From positions 1 through 64,000 of the forward strand of contig CAMWXD010000005.1 in NCBI GenBank assembly GCA_947178105.1: a stretch of 64,000 bases of DNA. The letters run 5' to 3'. Below the pieces are notes generated by a model. It was given only the letters and a program-made list of their open reading frames with translations, made no database searches and was not told where the DNA came from. The stretch comes from an uncultured Eubacterium sp. (GTDB lineage Bacteria; Bacillota; Clostridia; Lachnospirales; Lachnospiraceae). This document shows, in pieces, positions 7,026 to 15,295 of this stretch (position 1 is the first letter of the stretch; the number at the start of each line of letters is the position of its first letter). The position numbers and the translations under genes were made by a program.

Positions 7026-8987
7026 TTACCCCGCAGATGCGATCAGCGACATCTCCCCTTCCAGGCAAAAGCTGCCGTATCCTGACGGAAGAATAAAATG
7101 GTCTCCTTTTTGAATCTGGTTCCCATCGATGCACCCGCTTCCTTCCAGCACAGACACTGCCAAAAACGGATATGGCTGATCCAGGCGCACGCAGCCTTCG
7201 ACATCGATCTTAAATACTTTAAAATACGGGCAGTCAAGCAGCAGGTGCATTTGGTTTTTCGCCAGCCCGTCTGCGGAAAAAATGCATTCTTCCATATCTT
7301 TTGCCGGAACCTGTATGACATCAATGCTTTTTTCCAGATGCAGCTCACGCGGCTTGCCATTGCTGAGCCTGCCGTAATCGTAAAGGCGGTATGTGATATC
7401 GCTGTTCTGCTGCGTCTCAAAAATCAGGCAGCCGCCTTTGATCGCGTGGACGGTACCTGGGTCAATTTTTATAAAATCACCCTTTTTGACCGGAACCTCG
7501 CGCAGCAGCTCGTTCCATTTTCCCTGATCGATCATCTGGACAAGCTCTTCTTTCGTCGAGGCATGATGCCCGATAATCAAAGACGCCGGCTGCGTACAAT
7601 CCATGATATACCAGCATTCGGTCTTTCCGTTTGCGCCGTTTTCATGAAGCTTTGCATAGCTGTCGTCAGGATGCACCTGGATGCTTAAGTCTTCCCTGGC
7701 ATCGATGATCTTTGCCAGCAGCGGAAACTGCTCTGTATCAGGATTTCCAAACAACTGCGGCTGTTCCTTCCATAGCCGGGACAGATGCATTCCGTCAAAT
7801 GTCCCGCCTCTGACCGTACCGTCGCCATTTGGATGCGCAGAGATCCCCCAGCACTCCCCGGTCTGTTCCCCTGCCGACGCATAATGGAATTCTTGTTTCA
7901 GGCGGCTGCCGCCCCAGATATTTTCTTTGCAGACCGGATCTAAAAACAATATTTCATTTTTTTTCGTTTGCTGTTCCTTTTTTTGTTCCATTTCTTTCCC
8001 TCTTTTCTGACCGTCCTCTGTCAGACATGCCGTCCCCACCAGGCTTGCAGCGCCGATGATCCCGGCGTCATTGCCGTTTTGTGCGATAACAACCTGCGGT
8101 ACGTATGACACCGCTGCGCCAAAACAGTGCTCCTGCAAATAACGGTTCAGCGGATCTGTCAGCTTTTTGCCCTGCGCGCAGATCCCGCCGCCAAGTACGA
8201 TAATATCCGGGCGGAAAATATTGGCAAGGTCTGTAATGCCGTCGGCAAGATACTGGATATACAGCTCTACGAGCGCCTGCCCGCATGGATCGCCTGCCTG
8301 TGCCGCATCAAACGGCATCTTGGCGTTCATCTGTCCTAAGTCACGCCCGCACAGCTCCCAAAGCATCGAATTTGGAAATTTCTCCGCCATTTTTCTGGCG
8401 TCCGCGATCAGCGCGGTTGCCGACGCATAAGCCTCCAGGCAGTCCTCCCTGCCGCAGGTACACTTTCTTCCTTCGGATGCAATCCTGATATGCCCAAGCT
8501 CTGCGCCGCCTGCATGGCCGCCTTCAAAGATCTTTCCGCCCAGCACTACACCGCCGCCGACGCCTGTGCCAAGCGTCAGAAATATCGCGTTTTCAAAGCC
8601 TTTTGCCGCTCCTTTTACCGTCTCTCCAAGCGCCGCACAATTCGCGTCGTTGTTCACATAGATCGGCACCGGAAGATAGTTCCCAAGCTCTGCTGCAAGC
8701 GGCACATGGTCCCAGCGGATGTTGTTGGAATACAACACGGTGCCGGTTTCGCCGTCAACGGTTCCGGGGCTTCCGACGCCAACACCAAGGCAGTCTGTAC
8801 TCTGAAACCCATTTTCTTCCAACAGCGCCAATGCCGCACGCCCCATATCTGCAATGACCTGCTTATAATCCCGCTCGGCGCGTGTAGGAACGATTGTCTG
8901 TGCGATCATAGTATAAGCCTTGTCTACAATCCCGATCTTGATTCCGGTTCCGCCAAGGTCAATCCCGATCATTACTTTTTCTTTCAT
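7026..8987 (-). CDS. Fusion: ROK-family sugar kinase + class I mannose-6-phosphate isomerase
   Basis: A 653-residue bifunctional protein. Residues 1-322 are a ROK kinase: ATP loop IGIDLGGTGIKIG (7-19), catalytic D114 in VNNDANC, and the ROK zinc cluster H166, C176, C178, C183 in GHIRI and KCTCGREDC. A charged linker (323-343) leads into a manA-type isomerase (345-653) with zinc ligands Q437 and H439 in IQVHPDD, E457 in GKTECW and H514 in GTVHAI. Together they could convert free mannose to mannose-6-phosphate and then fructose-6-phosphate; the kinase could instead act on GlcNAc or glucose. It is the last gene of the N-glycan operon and starts immediately at the stop of the GH85 gene, suggesting coupling. 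Domain calls are firm, kinase substrate is inferred. Confidence 0.9.
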   Translation of the reverse strand: MKEKVMIGIDLGGTGIKIGIVDKAYTMIAQTIVPTRAERDYKQVIADMGRAALALLEENGFQSTDCLGVGVGSPGTVDGETGTVLYSNNIRWDHVPLAAELGNYLPVPIYVNNDANCAALGETVKGAAKGFENAIFLTLGTGVGGGVVLGGKIFEGGHAGGAELGHIRIASEGRKCTCGREDCLEAYASATALIADARKMAEKFPNSMLWELCGRDLGQMNAKMPFDAAQAGDPCGQALVELYIQYLADGITDLANIFRPDIIVLGGGICAQGKKLTDPLNRYLQEHCFGAAVSYVPQVVIAQNGNDAGIIGAASLVGTACLTEDGQKRGKEMEQKKEQQTKKNEILFLDPVCKENIWGGSRLKQEFHYASAGEQTGECWGISAHPNGDGTVRGGTFDGMHLSRLWKEQPQLFGNPDTEQFPLLAKIIDAREDLSIQVHPDDSYAKLHENGANGKTECWYIMDCTQPASLIIGHHASTKEELVQMIDQGKWNELLREVPVKKGDFIKIDPGTVHAIKGGCLIFETQQNSDITYRLYDYGRLSNGKPRELHLEKSIDVIQVPAKDMEECIFSADGLAKNQMHLLLDCPYFKVFKIDVEGCVRLDQPYPFLAVSVLEGSGCIDGNQIQKGDHFILPSGYGSFCLEGEMSLIASAG

Positions 8988-8988
8988 G

Positions 8989-11883
8989 TTATTCCACCTT
9001 TTCTTTCAATCCGTAGGCTTCTACTTCATAGATACGTGCCGCACTGTCAGTTCCCTGTGTCGGTTTGTTGATCACAAGTTTTACATACTGTGCATTGACC
9101 GGCGCAAATGCGTCATGTGTCTGTCCAGCCGTGTTTTTCGTCACGCTCTTAACCTCTTCAAACGCCGCTCCGTCTTCGCTTACATAAATCGCATAAGACT
9201 TTGTATTCATATCCGCGCTTTCTCCGCCCGCTTCGGCATGGTATACATCAACCGCGCTTACGGCGCAGACAGCACCCAGGTCAAGTGTAATCTCATGAGG
9301 CGCGCTTCCTGTCGCACACCATTTTTTCGTCTTGTCGCCGTCAACCGCAAATTCAGGCGCTTCGTTTTCATTGACAAAGGTATCTGCTTCTGTCGCTGCT
9401 CCCTGTGAAAGAAGTACCAGCCCGTCCGCGGCTTTCTCTGTAATCACAATATAGCGCTCTGCCGATGCATCTGCGCTGCCTGAGCTGTTTTCCGCTTTCA
9501 GCGCGACAGGGTATACCCCTTCCTGCGCATATGATACCGTAACCGTGTCGCCCTCTGCGCTTTCTGTATCGGAGCCTTGCAGCGTCCAGGTTACCTTTTC
9601 GGTATTCGCCGAGCAAAGGCTTGTAAACGTAATCTTTTCTCCTGGCTTTGCCAAAGTCACATCTGCTGTAAACGCGGCTTTCGGCAGGCTGTTATCCGGC
9701 CAGTCCATCGTTGCCTCGCCGCCTGTGCCTTCTTCCAGCAGGATGTTGACCGGAACAACGCTGAACTTGGATTGATTCGTCTCATCGGTACGCGGCAGGG
9801 TATTAATATAGAAGCTTTCCGTATTGGATACGCCAAGCAGGGATTTTGACTGATCCTGGTTGATGCGGTATACCTCATAATAATCTGCCTGTACATCGGA
9901 TTTCCATGCAAGACGCACGCCCGCATACATCGCATCCTCGTCAAATTCACTGCCCAATACCTGCACGTCACTGACAGTTGATGCCTGCACTGTATCCGGC
10001 TTAGCCATTGTAATATTTCCGAAGCGGAATTGCAAGCCGTTTACATCCGAAGCCGCTGTCAGGCGGTAAGAGATCGTACGGATCGTCTTCCCTGCAAGTT
10101 CGGACGTATCATAGGTAACAACCGTCCATTCCTCTCCGACTTTCCGATCGCCTTCCAGTACAAGCTCCGTACCGTCATCCAGTGTCAGCACAGCATCCAG
10201 GGCAATCTCTCCTCCTTTGGACTTTGCTGCTGTCGTAAATACCATCTGCTCCTGCGCCGGAAGCTTTGCGCTGTACAGCTTCATCACAGACGGCACATCT
10301 TTTTTCATCGTGCCGCGCACAATCAGGCTGTTGCCGCCATAATAAGCGTCGCCTACGTCCAGGTCTGCGGTTAGCTGATTGCCCTCTCCATGCTCAAAAA
10401 TATACCGGTAGGTCGGCAATACGTCTGCAATACTGCGGTTATTCCAGTCGAGCAGGCTGATCTGCTCTCCTTTTTTATAGAAATTATAGCCGTTGCCGGT
10501 AGAAAAATTCGTTACAAACGGCAGTTTCGTAATCGCCGTACGCTCTGTCACATATGTCGAGACACCTTTCCATTTGGTCTCATCGAGTACTTCTGCATCT
10601 GCTGATGGATCGCCCGCTGCATTGACCCACATCCGGTTTTCCTGTTTCCAGAAATCCTGTACTGTTCCTGCCGAAAAATAAGCCCAGCTCGGGCAATACA
10701 GTCCAAGGGATGTATATGTACCGCCTTCTGGATTTTCAAACAGGTTCCATTGGATCGGCGTATCGTAGCCGTTGCTCTGTACATCGACTCCCGCGTACAG
10801 GTCGTATGGGCTGATTCCCTGCTTTTGTGCAAGCTTTGCAGAAGCTTTTAACAGCTCTTTCTTTGCCAGTTTTTCTTCTGTCCACCAGAAGTTTAAGAAC
10901 ATCTCGTCCGCGCCCTTGCTGTCACTGCCTGTCAGATATGCCGCATTTTTCTTTGTCAGTGCATTCTGCCAGTCCATCTTGCCGTCCACGGTCATAGAAT
11001 CATAGTATACAAGCTGCAGCTCGTTTGCCTGTTCTTTAAAATAAGCAAGGAACCTCTGCATCTTCTTTGCGTGCTCTTTGGTCAGCGGCTCTTCGTCTGT
11101 TCCTTCTGTCTCCTGGTTGATAAACCAGCCGTCAAATCCGTAGGTTTGTGCGACTTCGATCAGTTTATCCGCAACCGGGAAGCTGCCGTCTTTTTCCTGT
11201 AACAGATCCTCCAGCCATTCCATCTTGCCGCCATGTCCCGCCTGCGGCATAAAGACGGTGCCGATTACTTTTACGCCATGTTTATGTCCGGCGTCTACTA
11301 CGTCCGGGCTTGGCGCCACAATCAGGCCTTCTCCAGAAGACCCGCCCCAGTACACAAGCGTGTCTACATACTGCCAGTAGGAAAACGTATTGGCATTCAT
11401 TTTATTTAAGCCATGCGGAGAATTGCCGCTTGTGCTGGCATTCATAATCGAAACCGCCATGACTTTTGTATCCTTATTCTGTGTCTGGTTGACAGTCTCC
11501 AGCTCTTCCGCCGGCACACGCTCCGCAAGCGGTACAGTGCTGACATTGAACATCAGATCCTCGTCTTCGTCTGGATTCCATTCCAAAAGCTGCGAAGGGA
11601 ACCAGTAAGATGCTTCTGGCTGAATGTTCATAACTAATTCTGGATTGTCGTTTTCTTCGGTTGGGGAATAGATTGCAGATGACTGCTGACTTGTGCCTTC
11701 GTTGGTGCCGCTGCTGTCTTGAGACTGTGTAGTTTGCTCCTCATTGTCGGCGGCGGTGACTTGTCCTTTTATTTCATCCGCGTCCGGGGTGTTCTGTTTG
11801 TTTCCGCACGCGGTAAGGGCGGACATCATAGATGCAGCCAGAAGGATACTGGCAAACGCCCTTGTATGGTATCTTCTTTTCAT
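8989..11883 (-). CDS. GH85 endo-beta-N-acetylglucosaminidase, surface lipoprotein
   Basis: A 964-residue lipoprotein (lipobox ending LTAC, C26) that should cut the GlcNAc-beta-1,4-GlcNAc core of N-glycans outside the cell. The GH85 barrel (about 85-430) contains FDGWFINQETEG with the catalytic pair N256 (positions the substrate acetamide) and E258 (acid/base). Downstream come beta-sandwich domains, a PKD-like domain (about 740-815) and a C-terminal discoidin-like carbohydrate-binding domain (about 830-960). The ATG at 11881-11883 has AAGGA nine bases upstream; an upstream TTG would be unsupported. Neighbours GH38 and GH130 support high-mannose or complex N-glycan as substrate. Confidence 0.92.
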   Translation of the reverse strand: MKRRYHTRAFASILLAASMMSALTACGNKQNTPDADEIKGQVTAADNEEQTTQSQDSSGTNEGTSQQSSAIYSPTEENDNPELVMNIQPEASYWFPSQLLEWNPDEDEDLMFNVSTVPLAERVPAEELETVNQTQNKDTKVMAVSIMNASTSGNSPHGLNKMNANTFSYWQYVDTLVYWGGSSGEGLIVAPSPDVVDAGHKHGVKVIGTVFMPQAGHGGKMEWLEDLLQEKDGSFPVADKLIEVAQTYGFDGWFINQETEGTDEEPLTKEHAKKMQRFLAYFKEQANELQLVYYDSMTVDGKMDWQNALTKKNAAYLTGSDSKGADEMFLNFWWTEEKLAKKELLKASAKLAQKQGISPYDLYAGVDVQSNGYDTPIQWNLFENPEGGTYTSLGLYCPSWAYFSAGTVQDFWKQENRMWVNAAGDPSADAEVLDETKWKGVSTYVTERTAITKLPFVTNFSTGNGYNFYKKGEQISLLDWNNRSIADVLPTYRYIFEHGEGNQLTADLDVGDAYYGGNSLIVRGTMKKDVPSVMKLYSAKLPAQEQMVFTTAAKSKGGEIALDAVLTLDDGTELVLEGDRKVGEEWTVVTYDTSELAGKTIRTISYRLTAASDVNGLQFRFGNITMAKPDTVQASTVSDVQVLGSEFDEDAMYAGVRLAWKSDVQADYYEVYRINQDQSKSLLGVSNTESFYINTLPRTDETNQSKFSVVPVNILLEEGTGGEATMDWPDNSLPKAAFTADVTLAKPGEKITFTSLCSANTEKVTWTLQGSDTESAEGDTVTVSYAQEGVYPVALKAENSSGSADASAERYIVITEKAADGLVLLSQGAATEADTFVNENEAPEFAVDGDKTKKWCATGSAPHEITLDLGAVCAVSAVDVYHAEAGGESADMNTKSYAIYVSEDGAAFEEVKSVTKNTAGQTHDAFAPVNAQYVKLVINKPTQGTDSAARIYEVEAYGLKEKVE

Positions 11884-11947
11884 AATCGTTGTTCCTTCCA
11901 AAATTTTAGGTGTGCCAGCGGCAAGCCGCTGGCAATGTTGCTGTATG

Positions 11948-14900
11948 TTATGAGATCTTTACGGTTACTACTTCGTATGGTTTCAGCACGACATCAATCT
12001 CGTGTTGTGAGACTGGCGCAATGCTTTCCGCCTCTTCCAGCAGATTGCAGATCTCTGCTTTCTGAAACTCTCGGTTCACAGTTAGTTTTGCTTTCGTATA
12101 GGCATTTTCCGATTCATACATACGTATGATAATGCCGGATTGATCTTCTGCCTGTTTGATTGTCTCAATCACGACATTGGCACAGTCTACGGATGCAAAC
12201 GAATACTCTTTGCCTGCCGCAGCGCCAGCCTCAGCAACCAGCGGCTGGTTCAGCTTATAGGATTCCTCTACCGTGCCTGCCGCACGCCATCCCTCAGCAT
12301 GAGGGTACAGGGCGTATGTGAACGTATGCTCTTCCTGATCGGCAACCGGATTCGGCTCAATGCCTGATTTTATCAGGGTCAAAGCCATATTGGAATCCTT
12401 GACAGAATGCCCGTATTTGCAGTCGTTTAACAGTGATACGCCATAATGCCCTTCGGACAAGTCCATCCATTTTTGTCCGCAGCTTTCAAACCGCGCCACA
12501 TCCCAGCTCGTATTCTGATGCGTCTTTCTGGTCAGGTTGCCGAACTGGATATCAAACGCAGCCTCATCCGTATGCACAGCAACCGGAAAATGTACCTTTA
12601 ACAATGTCTGGTGCTCTTTCCAGTCTACATGAGTAACAAACTCGATCCTGCGGCTGTTGGCATAAAACAGGATTTTCTGCCTGATCGTGGAATTGGATAC
12701 TGCTCTTGTAATCTCCAGCGCTGCGCGCACTGTGCCAAGCTCTGTCCATTCCATCCGTTCTATTTGGTCTACATCCCAGAATTTTTCGGTATAGAAAATA
12801 TCGATATCCCAGTTGTCAAAGTAAATCGGCTTATCCTCGTACATCCGCATCAGGTTTGCGCGTTCGCCTTCCTGAACGATCTCCCGGTCGTTTTCTTTAT
12901 CATAAATGCTTGTAAACATGCCCTGCTCGTCCAGCTTTACCCTGTAAAACGGCGTTTCCAGCTCCCGGTCGTTATGCAGCGTGAAAACTGTTTCCGGCTG
13001 TGCGCCATCCTGTGTCTGGCCTGCCACAGCAAAGGACTTGTAGCCCTTTGACGGCACGTTTTCCACATAGGCGATGCTTCCGTCGGCTGTTTGCTGTACC
13101 GGGTATACGTTTCCGTCGTTGTCTGTAATTGCCGCTGCATCCAGATCGCCGAGATTAACCACATCGTCTCTGAACATCCCAGCCGTATTAAATACAACGA
13201 CTGCATCCCCGTCTCCTGCGATTGCTTTCCTGCGCTGGCCGGCAAGTTCGTCCAGTTGTGCGGCAATCTGTGCGTATTCTTTCTTTGTCACCTCATAGAC
13301 TTCTTCGATCGAAGAGCCCGGCAGGATGTCATGGAACTGGTTCAGCAGCACAAGCTTCCACATCTCATCCAGCTCTTTTTGTGGATAATCCAGGGTGTCC
13401 GCTGCCAATACGCTAAGCAGCTCCAAGTCCATCAGCCCCAGCTCTGATTTGCGGTTGGAGCGTTTGTTTCTCGCCATGGAGGTCAGCGTGCCCCTGTGGT
13501 ATTCGAAATACAGCTCGCCTTCCCAGACCGGAAGCCGTTTATTGCCCTGCACGCGTTCCTTCAACTCGTCAAAGTAAGTACGTGCAAATGCCTGGCGCAC
13601 TTTTGGAATGCCCTTGACTCCCTTTTCCATACGGATCGAAGTCTCCAGCATCTCCCTCGTAGGGCCTCCGCCTCCGTCTCCGTACCCATAAGATATGAGA
13701 ATGTCGTTGTTGATATTTTTATTCTGGTAGCGCGTCCATCCGCCCATAATCGCGTCTGGATGAAGCATCCCATTATAAGTCGTAAAATAATCCTTGATCG
13801 GCTGATGCACGCCAAGCGTCGTAATCAGGTGCGTCAACACTTCCGATCCGTCAATGCCGCGCCACATCATCGTGTCATACGGCACCTTGTTAAACTGGTT
13901 CCATGCCAGCTTGGTCGTCATAAAATAATCGATCCCGCATTTTTTCATAATCTGCGGCAAAGCACCGGAATAGCCGAATACGTCCGGCAGCCATAAAATC
14001 CGGTTGTCCACGCCGAACTCTTCTTTAAAAAAGCGTTTGCCGTGCATAAACTGCCTTACGAGCGATTCCCCGCTTGTCAGGTTGCAGTCAGCTTCCAGCC
14101 ACATGCCGCCTTCCGGTTCCCAGCGTTTTTCCCGGATAAGCGCTTTGATCTTCTCATACATTTCTGGATAGCGTTCTTTGAAAAACGCGTAGAGCTGCGG
14201 CTGGCTGGACATAAATCTGTAATTCGGATATTCCTCCATCAGCTTTAATACGGTAGCAAAGCTGCGCCCGACCTTTTCGCGTGTCTGCTCTACGGTCCAC
14301 CACCAAGCCACGTCAATATGCGTATGCCCGATACAGGTCGCGATCACATCCTCCCAGCCTGCGTGGTCGGTATACAGCGCCTTGTCAATATATTCTGACG
14401 CCTGCCTCAGCGTCTGGTAAAAGGCATCGGAATACGGCGTACGCAGATCCAGGTAATTTACCGTCGTATTTAGGATCTCCTCGATATCCCTGCGGTTTTT
14501 ATCGTCCTCTTCCATCCTTGTAAACGCCTGAAGCGGCACCCAGAGGTCGTAATACAGCTTTTCGATTGCCGCATCCACTTCCTGCATCTCCACGATCAGG
14601 TTGAACTCTGTGTGCAGCGTACCTGTATACGCGATCAAAACAAGCTCCAGCTCTTCTCCTGCCGCAGCCTGCGGGCGCAAAAAGACATCTCTGTGGTTCA
14701 TATCGATGCCCTGTACCGCTTCGCCGTTTACATACAGCAAAAACTGCGGGTTTTTCGCGTCGTCCCATTCATCGATCTGTGTGCAGACATGCATCCACAT
14801 CCGCTTGCCGTCCAGCTTCTTTGGCACCTTCCATGTCGTCTGAAAACAATAATGGCGGTCTTTGCCGTACCAGTGCATCGTACGGCAGTCGTAATCTTCC

Positions 14901-15049
14901 CACGGCGTCTGCTGGTCCGCCTGCGCATCCTCCGGGCGAATATAAGTTCCTTCTTTGTATTTCCAGTTATCCAACGGAAATTTCTGTTTTACTTTCAGTT
15001 TTTTCAGTTCTTCGCAAATCACATTGACCCTTTTGTCTAAAAAATGCAT
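11948..15049 (-). CDS. GH38 alpha-mannosidase, cytoplasmic
   Basis: A 1033-residue protein without signal peptide, so it acts on imported glycan. An N-terminal sandwich domain precedes the catalytic domain (about 235-510), which shows GHTHIDVAWWW with zinc ligands H242 and D246, and WLPDVFGYSG with the nucleophile D356. The alpha-mannosidase middle domain and the long C-terminal beta-sandwich domains fill the rest. Members of this family remove alpha-1,2, -1,3 or -1,6 mannose. The start follows AAGGAGG. It sits between the GH42-like gene and GH85 in the operon, with the hairpin element at 15139-15295 just upstream. Confidence 0.93.
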   Translation of the reverse strand: MHFLDKRVNVICEELKKLKVKQKFPLDNWKYKEGTYIRPEDAQADQQTPWEDYDCRTMHWYGKDRHYCFQTTWKVPKKLDGKRMWMHVCTQIDEWDDAKNPQFLLYVNGEAVQGIDMNHRDVFLRPQAAAGEELELVLIAYTGTLHTEFNLIVEMQEVDAAIEKLYYDLWVPLQAFTRMEEDDKNRRDIEEILNTTVNYLDLRTPYSDAFYQTLRQASEYIDKALYTDHAGWEDVIATCIGHTHIDVAWWWTVEQTREKVGRSFATVLKLMEEYPNYRFMSSQPQLYAFFKERYPEMYEKIKALIREKRWEPEGGMWLEADCNLTSGESLVRQFMHGKRFFKEEFGVDNRILWLPDVFGYSGALPQIMKKCGIDYFMTTKLAWNQFNKVPYDTMMWRGIDGSEVLTHLITTLGVHQPIKDYFTTYNGMLHPDAIMGGWTRYQNKNINNDILISYGYGDGGGGPTREMLETSIRMEKGVKGIPKVRQAFARTYFDELKERVQGNKRLPVWEGELYFEYHRGTLTSMARNKRSNRKSELGLMDLELLSVLAADTLDYPQKELDEMWKLVLLNQFHDILPGSSIEEVYEVTKKEYAQIAAQLDELAGQRRKAIAGDGDAVVVFNTAGMFRDDVVNLGDLDAAAITDNDGNVYPVQQTADGSIAYVENVPSKGYKSFAVAGQTQDGAQPETVFTLHNDRELETPFYRVKLDEQGMFTSIYDKENDREIVQEGERANLMRMYEDKPIYFDNWDIDIFYTEKFWDVDQIERMEWTELGTVRAALEITRAVSNSTIRQKILFYANSRRIEFVTHVDWKEHQTLLKVHFPVAVHTDEAAFDIQFGNLTRKTHQNTSWDVARFESCGQKWMDLSEGHYGVSLLNDCKYGHSVKDSNMALTLIKSGIEPNPVADQEEHTFTYALYPHAEGWRAAGTVEESYKLNQPLVAEAGAAAGKEYSFASVDCANVVIETIKQAEDQSGIIIRMYESENAYTKAKLTVNREFQKAEICNLLEEAESIAPVSQHEIDVVLKPYEVVTVKIS

Positions 15050-15138
15050 AAAAGCCTCCTTATTCCGCCCTTTGTGCGGGCATTCCTGCTGCCGCCTCCT
15101 GACAGCGATTGTCTGTTATCATCATGCTGTGCTGCTTA

Positions 15139-15295
15139 GGCACTGTAAGCAATTAATATAACAACCTTACTTGTCTTTTTCTTCGAGAGTGTCACTCAAA
15201 AATCAGTTACATAGCCCGCTATGCGCCTGATTTTTGAGTGACACTCTCGAAGAAAAATCCTGCGCAAGCTTATCATATTATTTACTTACAGTGCC
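15139..15295. mobile_element. MITE-like inverted-repeat element inside the N-glycan operon
   Basis: A 157-bp element with terminal inverted repeats GGCACTGTAAG at both ends, flanked on both sides by TTA (possible target duplication). Its core is a perfect 31-bp inverted repeat (15176-15206 against 15227-15257) around a 20-nt loop that can itself pair CATAG with CTATG. It contains no gene. The right end overlaps the last codons and stop of the GH42-like gene. There is no T tract, so it is not an ordinary terminator, but the very stable RNA hairpin would lie in the operon mRNA between two genes and could alter stability or read-through. Confidence 0.7.

Noticed and set aside
15176-15257. Ordinary intrinsic terminator within the N-glycan operon
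   Set aside because: No T tract follows on the minus strand and terminal inverted repeats extend well beyond the stem, which fits an inserted element better.
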